From positions 8,113,717 through 8,177,716 of the forward strand of contig NZ_AP018290.1 of assembly GCF_002368415.1 (NCBI RefSeq): DNA of 64,000 nt. Direction: 5' to 3'. Source of the DNA: Calothrix sp. NIES-4105 (GTDB taxonomy: Bacteria > Cyanobacteriota > Cyanobacteriia > Cyanobacteriales > Nostocaceae). Each line of letters opens with the position of its first letter. The stretch's first letter is position 1. A program made the translations under genes and the position numbers. Below the pieces are notes generated by a model that was not told the DNA's origin, ran no database searches, and was given only the letters and a program-made list of their open reading frames with translations. Below, piece after piece: positions 28,386 to 36,604 of the stretch.

Positions 28386-28766
28386 TTAACTTAGTAGAAA
28401 AACACTTAGTGGTATGTTTCTTGCTTGCCAGTATTCTTCAGCAGCGTGCAAGATGTCTAGTGCTGTTTGCCAGTTATTAGGGTCAGCTTGTGCAAATATA
28501 TCCGGACGTTCGTATATTAAAACAGATTGTTCAGCAGGAGACCATGTTAAATCTGTAATACATTCTTCAAAAGCATCCCAGTTCATTCCAAAGTACAAAG
28601 GGAATTTCATGACTTCAGCAGCTTTTGCTAAAAAAGTTTCTTTGTTAGAAATTTCTCTTCCGTCCAGGTAAAAAACTTGAATGCCTCGTTCAGATAAAGC
28701 TTCACAAACTTTTTCTACTGCTTGTTTTCGGTTAGCTGCAACCTCTGGTTTCGGGAGAGATGTCAT
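28386..28766 (-). CDS. Barstar family protein
   Basis: 126 residues. VFYLDGREISNKETFLAKAA followed by YFGMNWDAFEECITDL is the barstar signature (helix 2 and loop that plug the active site of barnase-type RNases). Barstar inhibits an extracellular-type RNase inside the cell; no barnase-like gene is seen beside it. C-terminal QARNIPLSVFLLS completes the fold. Stands last in the minus-strand run of antitoxin-like genes. Confidence 0.85.
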   Translation of the reverse strand: MTSLPKPEVAANRKQAVEKVCEALSERGIQVFYLDGREISNKETFLAKAAEVMKFPLYFGMNWDAFEECITDLTWSPAEQSVLIYERPDIFAQADPNNWQTALDILHAAEEYWQARNIPLSVFLLS

Positions 28767-28821
28767 AAAAAGTACCTATACTAGAGGAGAGATTTTTCCA
28801 CTTAAATTTTATTCTAATCAA

Positions 28822-29007
28822 TCACTGTTCTGTAATTTGGGTTTGTTGGAGTTGTTGGATAAGTTTTTGACACTCCCTACTCGCATCTCTAGCTTGGCGC
28901 ATCAACTCCAGTCCCTGTTTGCGATTTACTTTAGAAGCTTGCACAGCTTGACGGCTTAGGGATGCCGCTTGAGAACTTAACTCTTTGATTTGGCTTTTTA
29001 ATTCCAT
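28822..29007 (-). CDS. Small coiled-coil protein of unknown function
   Basis: 61 residues, almost wholly helical (ELKSQIKELSSQAASLSRQA, QLIQQLQQTQ). A strong AGGAG stands 6 bases before the ATG and overlaps the end of the upstream interrupted gene, whose TAA is 2 bases before this start. So this is a real cistron of a two-gene unit. I do not recognise a family. Confidence 0.6.
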   Translation of the reverse strand: MELKSQIKELSSQAASLSRQAVQASKVNRKQGLELMRQARDASRECQKLIQQLQQTQITEQ

Positions 29008-29009
29008 TA

Positions 29010-29207
29010 TTACTCCTCGCGTTCTGAGATAATGACATCAAGATTTTCTAATTGTTCATACAGTATATCCGCTCTAGATTGCAGTAAAGAAGCATCACTT
29101 AAATCGTCTCTAGCGACCGCGTTATCGGCGCCGTTATACAACTTAAAGGTGATCTGCTCTAAACTGGTCTAAGCATCGAGCAATATATTGTATGTCTCTG
29201 TCTTCAT
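29010..29207 (-). pseudogene. Small gene interrupted by an in-frame TAG
   Basis: ATG at 29207 with AGGAAAG 7 bases upstream reads MKTETYNILLDA, then TAG (29171-29169), and continues in the same frame as TSLEQITFKLYNGADNAVA, RDDLSDASLLQSRADILYEQ, LENLDVIISEREE to TAA at 29010. The 52 codons after the TAG are uninterrupted and end in an AGGAG that serves the next gene. So a 65-residue protein has been cut by one base change. Read-through or a restart cannot be excluded. No family is recognised. Confidence 0.6.
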
Positions 29208-29551
29208 TGTATCTTTCCTGATACTTCCCTGGTTGTTTTGTATTATATATCAATAAAAAATTACTACTTGCTGGTTGTAAATAGATAAAATGCCACTATC
29301 CTAAGTGTCACATGTCAAAATTATCTTTTTCTATTACTCTTGCTTTCCATTAGTTAGAATCAATTCAAACACTCTCTTCTCCGTGCCCTCTGTGTCTCTG
29401 TGGTAAAAAATAATATTATCACTGCACAGGCTTTTCGACCTGTACTACTAAAAGTTATAATTGCTGAACTTCTGGTTCTTCCCAGCTATAAGGCGCCGAC
29501 TATCCTACTTTATCTTTTATAATAAAAAGAACAAACGCACGTAAAATACTT
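29208..29551. other. 344-bp spacer with a CTCTGTG repeat
   Basis: Divergent spacer between the interrupted small gene and the VapC pair. A CTCTGTG-type repeat occupies 29373-29410 (CTCCGTGCCCTCTGTG, TCTCTGTGGTAAAAAA). TCTTTTATAATAAAAAG near 29512 gives a possible -10 for the following genes. No open frame of interest. Confidence 0.5.
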
Positions 29552-29923
29552 ATGAATTCTTTCTCGCCTGTAATAGCACAAAGCCGCAGCCAAGACGATA
29601 ATGAGGTTTTAATAAATGTTATTGTTAAAAAGGCGCCTAATGGTAAAACAGTTGCAACTGTTCTAGGCTTGCCTGAATTATATATCGAAGCGAACGACCG
29701 TACAACAGCATTAGCTCAACTTCAAGAAAGTATAGAAAAGCATTTGACTGATGCAGAAATTGTTCCTTTAGCTGTAAAGTTACCTCATCAAGAACGAAAA
29801 AATCCTTGGCTAGAAATGGCTGGCATTCTTAAAGACGACCCGCAATTTGAGCAAATGCTTGAAGCGATTGAATCTTATAGACGCGAAATAGACGCAAGCA
29901 CACCCGATTTTAGTCAAGAGTAA
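29552..29923 (+). CDS. Probable antitoxin partner of the VapC-like gene
   Basis: 123 residues, 26 bp upstream of a PIN-domain gene on the same strand. The middle (ATVLGLPELYIEANDRTTALAQLQESIEKHL) resembles a HicB-like strand-strand-helix unit, and the acidic C-terminal part (DDPQFEQMLEAIESYRREIDASTP) is like antitoxin tails that contact a toxin. The pairing, order and size support an antitoxin role; the exact family is not certain. Contains a GGCGCC site, so it looks resident. Confidence 0.65.
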   Translation: MNSFSPVIAQSRSQDDNEVLINVIVKKAPNGKTVATVLGLPELYIEANDRTTALAQLQESIEKHLTDAEIVPLAVKLPHQERKNPWLEMAGILKDDPQFEQMLEAIESYRREIDASTPDFSQE

Positions 29924-29949
29924 GAGCATTAGTATAAGGCATAACTAAA

Positions 29950-30372
29950 ATGGCGTTGTGGATACTTGATACTGATCACGTTTCACTACTACAACGAGGG
30001 CATCCAGTTGTTATAAGTAAAGTAGCTGCGGTCAAAAGTAATGACATTGCCGTGACAGTTGTAACTATTGTTGAGCAGATGTACGGACGTTTAGATGTAA
30101 TCAAAAAAGCAAAGTCAAAGCAAGAATTAGTTAAAGCTTACGCTTTTTTAAGCGATACATTTAGCCGCTTATGTCAATCTAATATCCTTGATTTTAACGA
30201 AGCAGCATTTGATACATATAATGAATTGCTAAAACAGAAAATTCGCATTGGTACACAAGATTTAAGGATTGCTGCGATTGCGCTTTCTGTAAATGCAACA
30301 GTTGTTACGCGCAATCGTAAAGATTTTGAGAAAGTTACTGATTTAAAAATTGTAGATTGGTCAGTAATTTAA
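29950..30372 (+). CDS. vapC: Type II toxin VapC-like PIN-domain RNase
   Basis: 140 residues. PIN fold with the expected acidic residues: Asp7 in WILDTDHVSLL, Glu in TIVEQMYG (about 42), Asp in IGTQDLRIAAIAL (about 102) and the final RNRKDFEKV. VapC toxins cleave tRNA or rRNA in a metal-dependent way. The gene directly follows its likely antitoxin. Complete, no frameshift, so this pair may be functional, unlike higBA at 16.5 kb. Confidence 0.87.
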   Translation: MALWILDTDHVSLLQRGHPVVISKVAAVKSNDIAVTVVTIVEQMYGRLDVIKKAKSKQELVKAYAFLSDTFSRLCQSNILDFNEAAFDTYNELLKQKIRIGTQDLRIAAIALSVNATVVTRNRKDFEKVTDLKIVDWSVI

Positions 30373-30578
30373 ATGTAATACGCACTATGATGCGGAGAAA
30401 ATATATAGCTTTATATAATTTTGATCCCCCCAACCCCCCTTAATAAGCTATCCATTACCCGGATCTTTCTCAACAATACTAAAACTTACTTAACAACCAG
30501 CTAAAACTTACTTAACAGTAGTTGACCTGCATTGCTAGGTATAGTTTTGGAGTGAGATAGTAATCAGGGTGGTGGATA

Positions 30579-31967
30579 ATGGAAAAATGGGCATCAAAAG
30601 AATTGGAACACGTAGACCTAGGAGATGCACGACGAAATAAACGTCTCGTGCGTATAGTAGAAGACTTGGCAGCACAACCAACTAGCAGTGTTCCTCAAGC
30701 TTGTGGAAGTGTAGCCGCAACAACAGCAGCCTATGATTTTTGGAGTTCACCGTACTTTAAACCTGATGATATACGATATGGGCATATTAAAGCGACTTTG
30801 GAAAGAGTCAAAGAACATAATATAGTTTTGATGATTCAAGATACAACAAGTATAGATTTGACAACTCATCCAGCAACAAAAGAAATTGGGTATTTAGATA
30901 ACAGATATTGCTTTGGCTTAAAAGTACATTCAACACTTGCAGCAAGCATAGATGGAATACCTCTAGGAATAGTTAATCAACAAGTTTGGGCTAGAGATAT
31001 AGAAGATTTAGGAATAGCGAAAAAACGACATAAACGAAAAATAGAAGAGAAAGAAAGCCAACGTTGGTTAGATGGATTAGAGCAAACACAAGAGTTCGTA
31101 CCATCAGAAATAACAGTTGTAACAATGGCAGATTCTGAGGCTGATATTTTTGAGTTATTTCACACAAAACGCCCTAATAATTCACATTTACTCATACGAG
31201 GAACACATAATAGAAAAGTAAATCATACAGCCGAGTATTTACATGAAGCAATTCGTGCAACTCCAACATGCGGGAAATTAACAGTATCACTCAAACGTAA
31301 TCCGGAAGGGGCAGCTATAACTGCGGAGCTAATAATTAGATTCGCAACGATTGAAATTGATGTACCTCAGAATCATATCGGACGCTCGCAACTAAAACCA
31401 GTAAAATTACTTGTAATTTTAGCAGAAGAAAAAAATCCACCAGAAGGAGTTACTCCCATTAGTTGGCTATTGTTAACAACTTTGGAAGTAAATAGCTTTG
31501 AGGACGCAATTCTTTGCGTCAAATGGTATACCTATCGTTGGCTAATAGAACGCTACCACTATACTTTAAAAAGCGGTTGTAAAATTGAAGAATTACAGCT
31601 TGAAACTGCACAACGAATAAATATGGCTTTGGCTACATACTCAATTGTTGCATGGCGTTTGTTGTGGCTAACCTATGAAGCAAGACATAATCCAGACGTG
31701 AGTTGTGAAACTGTTTTAGATACTGTTGAATGGCAGGCTTTATGCGTTACGATTACTAAAAATCCCATCCCGCCAGAAAAGCCACCAACTTTGAGAGAAG
31801 CGGTACGGATGATTGCCAAATTAGGTGGTTTTTTAGGACGTAAAGGAGATGGAGAGCCAGGTGTTAAGACGATTTGGAGAGGATTACGGCGATTACATGA
31901 TATTGCCACAACCTGGAAAGAGCGCTCACCAGATTTAAGGGAACAATCCGCACTTAATACAGGATAA
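30579..31967 (+). CDS. IS4-family transposase (Tn5-like N-terminus)
   Basis: 462 residues. N-terminal DNA-binding domain as in Tn5-type transposases (WASKELEHVDLGDARRNKRL, PQACGSVAATTAAYDFW). DDE residues: Asp88 in IQDTTSIDL, Asp185 in TMADSEADIF, Glu324; and the IS4 signature Y-(2)-R-(3)-E-(6)-K is exact (Tyr317, Arg320, Glu324, Lys331 in YTYRWLIERYHYTLK). The frame is complete, so the element may be active. There is no GGCGCC site from 29632 to 32059. Confidence 0.92.
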   Translation: MEKWASKELEHVDLGDARRNKRLVRIVEDLAAQPTSSVPQACGSVAATTAAYDFWSSPYFKPDDIRYGHIKATLERVKEHNIVLMIQDTTSIDLTTHPATKEIGYLDNRYCFGLKVHSTLAASIDGIPLGIVNQQVWARDIEDLGIAKKRHKRKIEEKESQRWLDGLEQTQEFVPSEITVVTMADSEADIFELFHTKRPNNSHLLIRGTHNRKVNHTAEYLHEAIRATPTCGKLTVSLKRNPEGAAITAELIIRFATIEIDVPQNHIGRSQLKPVKLLVILAEEKNPPEGVTPISWLLLTTLEVNSFEDAILCVKWYTYRWLIERYHYTLKSGCKIEELQLETAQRINMALATYSIVAWRLLWLTYEARHNPDVSCETVLDTVEWQALCVTITKNPIPPEKPPTLREAVRMIAKLGGFLGRKGDGEPGVKTIWRGLRRLHDIATTWKERSPDLREQSALNTG

Positions 31968-32183
31968 GTATAAATAAATTTACCGTCAGTTCAGTTTAAA
32001 ACTCACTACACTGTATAACGTGTCGTGTAGTCGAGTCATAGGTAAAACTTTGGCTTATGGCGCCGTTCAATTATGAGGGATAACATTTTTCTTTAATTAT
32101 AAAGTAAACTTATATTGAAATTCTTTACCCGTCTGTCAGAGCGCAAATTTTGGGATACCTAAACGACCCGTTTATTTTTACTA

Positions 32184-32239
32184 ACCTGTTTTTTACTGAC
32201 TAGTGACCGACAGGGCACTCAAGTCAGTAAAAAACAGGT
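32184..32239. repeat. 17-bp perfect inverted repeat in the noncoding part of the IS region
   Basis: ACCTGTTTTTTACTGAC (32184-32200) and GTCAGTAAAAAACAGGT (32223-32239) around a 22-base loop that itself has AGTG...CACT. Either arm gives a T-rich strand, so it could terminate in both directions, or be an end of a second small element. A shorter stem, ACTACAC/GTGTAGT, is near 32004-32030. Confidence 0.6.
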
Positions 32240-32640
32240 ACTTTCTTTGGGGTTTGGGCTTTATAATAATTGTGAAAAACTCTTTATTTCTTAATAAACC
32301 CATTTACTGATAACAAAGTTATAGCGTTTTTATCAGAACACAGTATCGTTTTTTGGATTTAATAATTCATTATTTAAAGTAGAGTTATGTGGCGCGGCGG
32401 GCGCAAGGCCCCCGCATAGCTTAAGTTATTTGTAAGAATAATAAATTTATTCAAAAACACCACATAATAACTACTTACCTCAACATATTGAGCCGATACG
32501 TCAAATTTGACCTACATCTTGTTTTGTTTGTCAACTTGCTTGTTCCCTTCATAGCCATGAAAATCTCTCCAGACAACACTTTCAGCTATGTAAAGAAAGA
32601 TGTGACTAATGGATAGCTTATTAAGGGGGGTTAGGGGGGA

Positions 32641-34023
32641 TTAAATCGCGCGCGATAATTTTCTTTCTCTTGTGGCTTTATGCGCGTCAAAAATCACGGC
32701 AATATTACGAACCAGTAACCTACCTATCTCAGTTACAGCAATACTAGAAGTTGATAAATTAACCAACCCATCATCTTCTAAAAGTTGTAATTGCTGAACT
32801 TCGTGAGCAAAATAATCATCAAACACGATGTTATATTTATGCTCTATTTCTGGTTTATTAACTTGCATACCTGACATGATAGTCATGACAACATCACGAC
32901 GCAGCATGTCATCCCAAGTTAGTTTATAGCCTTTATAGGTTGGTAAATTACCTGCTTCTATGGCTTGGTAGTAGTCTTTGAGTTGCTTATGATTTTGAGC
33001 ATAAGCTTCTTGCAGCATACTTACTGATGTGGCGCCGAATCCAAATAATTCAGCTTCTTGATGAGTTGTATAACCTTGAAAGTTACGTTTGAGCGCATTT
33101 TCGCTTTGTGCTATTGCAAGTTCATCGTTTGGTTTGGCAAAGTGGTCCATGCCAATAAACAGATACTTGCTGCTTGTTAGCTCCTCAATTGTCATTTGTA
33201 GGATTTCTAACTTTTCAGAAGGCGCCGGCAACGCATTCTCATCTATATTCTTTTGTACAGGTTTTACCCAAGGTACATAAGCAAAGTTGAATACCGCTAT
33301 TCTATCTGGGTCAAGAGCAATCGTTTTTTGAACTGTTTGATGGAAACTCTTTAGATTTTGATGCGGTAATCCATAAATTAAGTCAACATTGACACTCTCA
33401 AACTCAGCTTCACGAATCCAACCCATAAGATTAAATATCATATCTTCTGGCTGAACTCGATTTACAGCAGTTTGTACCTGAGTGTCAAAATCTTGTAGTC
33501 CAAAGCTAATGCGGTTAAACCCAAGCTCACGCAAAAAGAATATATAGTCTTTGTCGATGTAACGAGGATTGATTTCGATTGAAACCTCCGCATTGGAATC
33601 AATCTTAAAGTTATTCTCGATATGCTTCCAAATATACCCGACTTGCTCAGTACTTAAATAATTAGGAGTCCCACCACCCCAATGAATTTGTACAACCGGA
33701 CGGTCAGAGTCGATTAATTTAGCAGTTCGTTCAATATCGCGCGCTAAATAATCTACATATGGTATAGCAATATTCTTATTACCAGAAACAACAATATTGC
33801 AACCGCAGTAATAACAAGCGCTTTGACAAAAAGGTATATGAAAGTACAAAGAAAGCGGAGTTTTGCGAGAATTTGAAAGTGCAATAGCGTCTTTAAAATC
33901 CTGTTCGGTAAAGCTTTCTGTTAACTCAGTTGCCGGAGGGTAGCTAGTGTATCGGGGTGTGGGTGTATCGTACTTTTTGATTAAATCTAAATCAAACTTC
34001 ACACCAGGTAATTGAAAGACCAT
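32641..34023 (-). CDS. hemN: Oxygen-independent coproporphyrinogen III oxidase HemN
   Basis: 460 residues from ATG at 34023. The longer frame (to 34167) adds 48 residues coded by GC-rich dispersed hairpins (PPTPPLRGEGS, PPSLVGKGVGGLG), a known artefact in cyanobacteria, and is rejected. Radical SAM enzyme: CQSACYYCGC gives the three Cys ligands of the 4Fe-4S cluster (Cys66, Cys70, Cys73), then WGGGTPNYLS, RISFGLQDFD, and NVDLIYGLPHQ. It decarboxylates coproporphyrinogen III to protoporphyrinogen IX without O2. It is downstream of heme oxygenase on the same strand (144 bp apart) and near acsF: the low-oxygen tetrapyrrole set known in Synechocystis as chlAII-ho2-hemN. Confidence 0.93.
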   Translation of the reverse strand: MVFQLPGVKFDLDLIKKYDTPTPRYTSYPPATELTESFTEQDFKDAIALSNSRKTPLSLYFHIPFCQSACYYCGCNIVVSGNKNIAIPYVDYLARDIERTAKLIDSDRPVVQIHWGGGTPNYLSTEQVGYIWKHIENNFKIDSNAEVSIEINPRYIDKDYIFFLRELGFNRISFGLQDFDTQVQTAVNRVQPEDMIFNLMGWIREAEFESVNVDLIYGLPHQNLKSFHQTVQKTIALDPDRIAVFNFAYVPWVKPVQKNIDENALPAPSEKLEILQMTIEELTSSKYLFIGMDHFAKPNDELAIAQSENALKRNFQGYTTHQEAELFGFGATSVSMLQEAYAQNHKQLKDYYQAIEAGNLPTYKGYKLTWDDMLRRDVVMTIMSGMQVNKPEIEHKYNIVFDDYFAHEVQQLQLLEDDGLVNLSTSSIAVTEIGRLLVRNIAVIFDAHKATRERKLSRAI

Positions 34024-34068
34024 TTTATTAGTTACAAGGTAATGGGAATAAAGCTTGAAGAGTGAAAA

Positions 34069-34160
34069 ACCTAACCCCCCAACCCCCTTCCCTACCAGGG
34101 AAGGGGGAGTATATTTGCTCCCCTCCCCTCGCAGGGGAGGGGTTGGGGGAGAGGTTTTAA
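34069..34160. repeat. Twin GC-rich hairpin repeats between heme oxygenase and hemN
   Basis: CCCCCTTCCCTACCAGGGAAGGGGG at 34083-34107 and a second hairpin CTCCCCTCCCC...GGGGAGGGG at about 34119-34142, flanked by CCTAACCCCCC and GGTTGGGGGAGAGG. This is the repeat that, when translated, gives PPTPPLRGEG/PPSLVGKG-type peptides. It lies inside a likely operon and may lower hemN expression or stabilise the upstream mRNA (inference). Confidence 0.65.
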
Positions 34161-34167
34161 CATGCAA

Positions 34168-34884
34168 TTACTTAACAGGCGCCACTTCAGTGCTACCTTG
34201 GTTATGAGAACGAATTAGCGAGTTGTACATAACTTGACCAATTGCTTGAATCAAACTACCTTCCATATCTTGCGCTGCTAGGTTATTCAGATGGAAAGCA
34301 TAGTTAGCTTCTGCAACAACTCTATCAGCAGTAGCATCATCAAGTGGTAGCGCATTCAACGCTTGACGGTATTTATCTTTAAAACCATTTTTATCGGGAA
34401 TTTGCTCAAATTGGTAAAAAGAAGTTCCTTGATAACCTTCTAGTTTTAAAGCATTCTGAGCAATTTTCTGGAACATCTGACCACCCGATAAATCTCCCAT
34501 ATACCGGGTGTAGGAATGTGCTAGTAATAATACTGGGTCTGAAGCGGCAATTTCTCGAATTCGGTTGATATAAGTTTGTGCTGCTGGTAATAACGAGATT
34601 TGTTTTTTCCAGTCTTTACCGTTGTAAAATTCTAAGTCTTTCTCTAAATTTGCTGTACGGTTTAGTTCAGGAAAATAAAGCGGTTTGATAAATGGGTGTT
34701 CGCGATGTTGCTGTAATGCTGCTTCGAGTTCGCTATACACAAAATATAAGTTACCCAAGAACTTCGCAAAACATCCTCTATCTACAACACCTTTGAGAAA
34801 ACATTTTGTGAAACCAGCATTTTCCGCTGCTGTATGTGCTTTTTGTGTTCCAGCACGAAGCTTAATAGCTAAATTGCTACTCAT
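34168..34884 (-). CDS. ho: Heme oxygenase (biliverdin-producing)
   Basis: 238 residues from ATG at 34884; the longer frame from 34911 adds nine residues without a better ribosome-binding site. Proximal heme-ligand His17 in RAGTQKAHTAAEN, distal helix block YMGDLSGGQMF, and HSYTRYMGD are all as in bacterial/plant heme oxygenases. It opens heme with O2 and ferredoxin to biliverdin, the precursor of phycobilins. Position upstream of hemN and divergent from acsF suggests the low-oxygen isozyme (ho2-like) rather than the housekeeping one; this is inference from context. C-terminal tail after QVMYNSLIRS is short. Confidence 0.9.
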   Translation of the reverse strand: MSSNLAIKLRAGTQKAHTAAENAGFTKCFLKGVVDRGCFAKFLGNLYFVYSELEAALQQHREHPFIKPLYFPELNRTANLEKDLEFYNGKDWKKQISLLPAAQTYINRIREIAASDPVLLLAHSYTRYMGDLSGGQMFQKIAQNALKLEGYQGTSFYQFEQIPDKNGFKDKYRQALNALPLDDATADRVVAEANYAFHLNNLAAQDMEGSLIQAIGQVMYNSLIRSHNQGSTEVAPVK

Positions 34885-35299
34885 GTTAAATACCTTAATA
34901 ATTCTTTGCAAAAGCCAAAAACGTGCAAGAACTTACACAAATATTCCCAACGAACCTGCATCAGAGTGAAGAGAGAGATATTCTGTATTATGGGCGCCTG
35001 ACCACAGCTACAGATTCCAGCCTTGCTTATTTCTACCAAAAATTCTAAAATATTTCTACATGCATACTCAAACAACTATTCATATAGTTATTTATAAATA
35101 TTTACATGTATGGTGATGCTTGTAGGGTGGGCAGTGCCCACCATACAGATGTACGTTACAGCAAGGCACCTGTATGAAGGTTAGGCATCTTGCCTGACCT
35201 ACGTTAATCAATTTTCAAATTTATTTGACAAATTATGGAAATAGACAATTGAATATGATTAGATGGCTATGTGGCAATCTATAAAAGTGAAGGTTTTAT
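34885..35299. promoter_or_regulatory. 415-bp divergent region between heme oxygenase and acsF
   Basis: It must hold promoters for both directions. Two dispersed hairpins lie in it: GGTGGGCA/TGCCCACC (35126-35142) and AGGTTAGGCA/TGCCTGACCT (35178-35200). TTGACA at 35225-35230 is a possible -35 for acsF, but no good -10 is at 16-18 bases. In Synechocystis the equivalent genes are switched on at low O2 by the MarR-type activator ChlR; no such gene is in the window and no ChlR site could be recognised. Confidence 0.45.
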
Positions 35300-36391
35300 A
35301 TGGTTCAAGCAAACGCAGTTGAAAAGACAGGAAAGTTAAAATCAGGTGTAAAGGCGCCTGTTCAAGAGACACTATTAACACCTCGGTTTTACACTACTGA
35401 TTTTGAGAAAGTCGCGCAAATGGACTTGTCGGCAGACGATAAGGAATTGCGGGCAGTTATTCAAGAGTTAAAAGCAGATTACAATCGTCACCACTTTGTC
35501 CGTGATGAGGAGTTTAAACAAAGCTGGGAACACATCGATGGACAAACACGGCTCGCATTTATTGACTTTTTAGAGCGTTCATGCACATCTGAGTTCTCAG
35601 GATTTTTGCTGTTCAAGGAGCTAACACGGCGCCTAAAAAACAAAAGTCCGTTATTATCAGAAGCATTTGAGTACTTAGCGCGCGATGAAGCACGTCACGC
35701 TGGGTTTATCAATAAAGCAATGGCGGACTTTAACTTATCACTCGACTTAGGTTATTTAACCAAAAATAGAACCTACACCTTTTTCCCACCAGAGTGGATA
35801 ATATATACCGTTTACCTATCTGAGAAAATAGGTTACTGGCGTTACATAATAATGTTTCGCCATTTAGAAAAACGTCCAGGGTATCAATATTACCCTTTGT
35901 TCCGTTATTTCGAGAACTGGTGTCAAGACGAAAACCGTCACGGAGACTTTTTCAAAGCACTACTACGTTCGCAACCCCAACTTTGGGATAACTGGAAAGC
36001 ACGGTTATGGGCACGTTTCTTTTTAGTAACAGTGTTTGCTACCCACACACTCACAGTACTCGAACGAGCTAACTTTTATAAATCTCTTGGTATCGACGCG
36101 CGACAATATAACATTCAAGTTATCGAAGAAACCAACAAAACCTCAGCACGCGCTTTCCCCGTTATTTTAGACACTCAACACCCAGCATTTATCCCAGCAA
36201 TGGAACGCTGTTCCAACCTGAATTTACAACTCAAGCTATTAGATATCAAATACAGCAATAGACCTGCTATCTTTAGCGTCTTAAAATTCATCCACAAACT
36301 ACCACTAATGGTAGGTGTAATGTGGTATATGCTACGGCTATTCCTCATAAAACCAATTGACGCTGAAGCAACAAGGCAAGAAGTTCATTAA
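35300..36391 (+). CDS. acsF: Mg-protoporphyrin IX monomethyl ester (oxidative) cyclase AcsF
   Basis: 363 residues, the normal length. Diiron protein: the ligands lie in FLERSCTSEFSGFLLFKEL, YLARDEARHAGFINKA and WCQDENRHGDFFKALL (two DExRH motifs). It forms ring E of chlorophyll using O2. C-terminal hydrophobic helix (LPLMVGVMWYMLRLFLI) fits membrane association. Divergent from ho-hemN, which suggests the chlAII-like (micro-oxic) form; a second copy elsewhere would be expected. The start ATG is preceded by GTGAAGG. Confidence 0.95.
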   Translation: MVQANAVEKTGKLKSGVKAPVQETLLTPRFYTTDFEKVAQMDLSADDKELRAVIQELKADYNRHHFVRDEEFKQSWEHIDGQTRLAFIDFLERSCTSEFSGFLLFKELTRRLKNKSPLLSEAFEYLARDEARHAGFINKAMADFNLSLDLGYLTKNRTYTFFPPEWIIYTVYLSEKIGYWRYIIMFRHLEKRPGYQYYPLFRYFENWCQDENRHGDFFKALLRSQPQLWDNWKARLWARFFLVTVFATHTLTVLERANFYKSLGIDARQYNIQVIEETNKTSARAFPVILDTQHPAFIPAMERCSNLNLQLKLLDIKYSNRPAIFSVLKFIHKLPLMVGVMWYMLRLFLIKPIDAEATRQEVH

Positions 36392-36604
36392 TTTTGGCTT
36401 AATCAGAAACGGCGCCTGTTTTAGTGATATTTTAATTCTCTGCGTAAATCTTCCTTTTATATTTATCTTGTAGCATATCTGTCCCAGATGTGCAGTACAT
36501 ATAATTTTTTCCCACAGAGACACAGAGTACACAGAGTACACAGAGTCACGATTCCATCCGCCATCCAACATCCGTGAAATCCGTGAAATCCGTTGTATCC
36601 GTGT
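36392..36604. repeat. Spacer with inverted CTCTGTG and tandem ATCCGTG repeats
   Basis: CCACAGAGACACAGAGTACA and CAGAGTACACAGAGTCAC (36511-36547) are the reverse of the CTCTGTG repeat; ATCCGTGAAATCCGTGAAAT followed by CCGTTGTATCCGTG (36569-36603) is a short tandem array. It separates convergent acsF and LOG genes. Confidence 0.6.

Larger units (their letters stand above)
30423..32642 (+). mobile_element. IS4-family element between 35-bp inverted repeats
   Basis: The left arm 30423-30457 (GATCCCCCCAACCCCCCT, then TAATAAGCTATCCATTA) matches the reverse complement of 32607-32641 at all but about two bases. Between them lie the IS4 transposase (30579-31967), a 17-bp direct repeat CTAAAACTTACTTAACA (30479-30495 and 30501-30517) and about 640 bp of noncoding DNA with a large hairpin. 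The true IS ends could be inside these arms: the ATCCCCCC part is also a dispersed repeat here. No target duplication could be fixed. Confidence 0.6.

Noticed and set aside
28414-28959. Plus-strand frames over the barstar gene
   Set aside because: Antisense to a clear barstar family protein and a small coiled-coil gene with a good ribosome-binding site.
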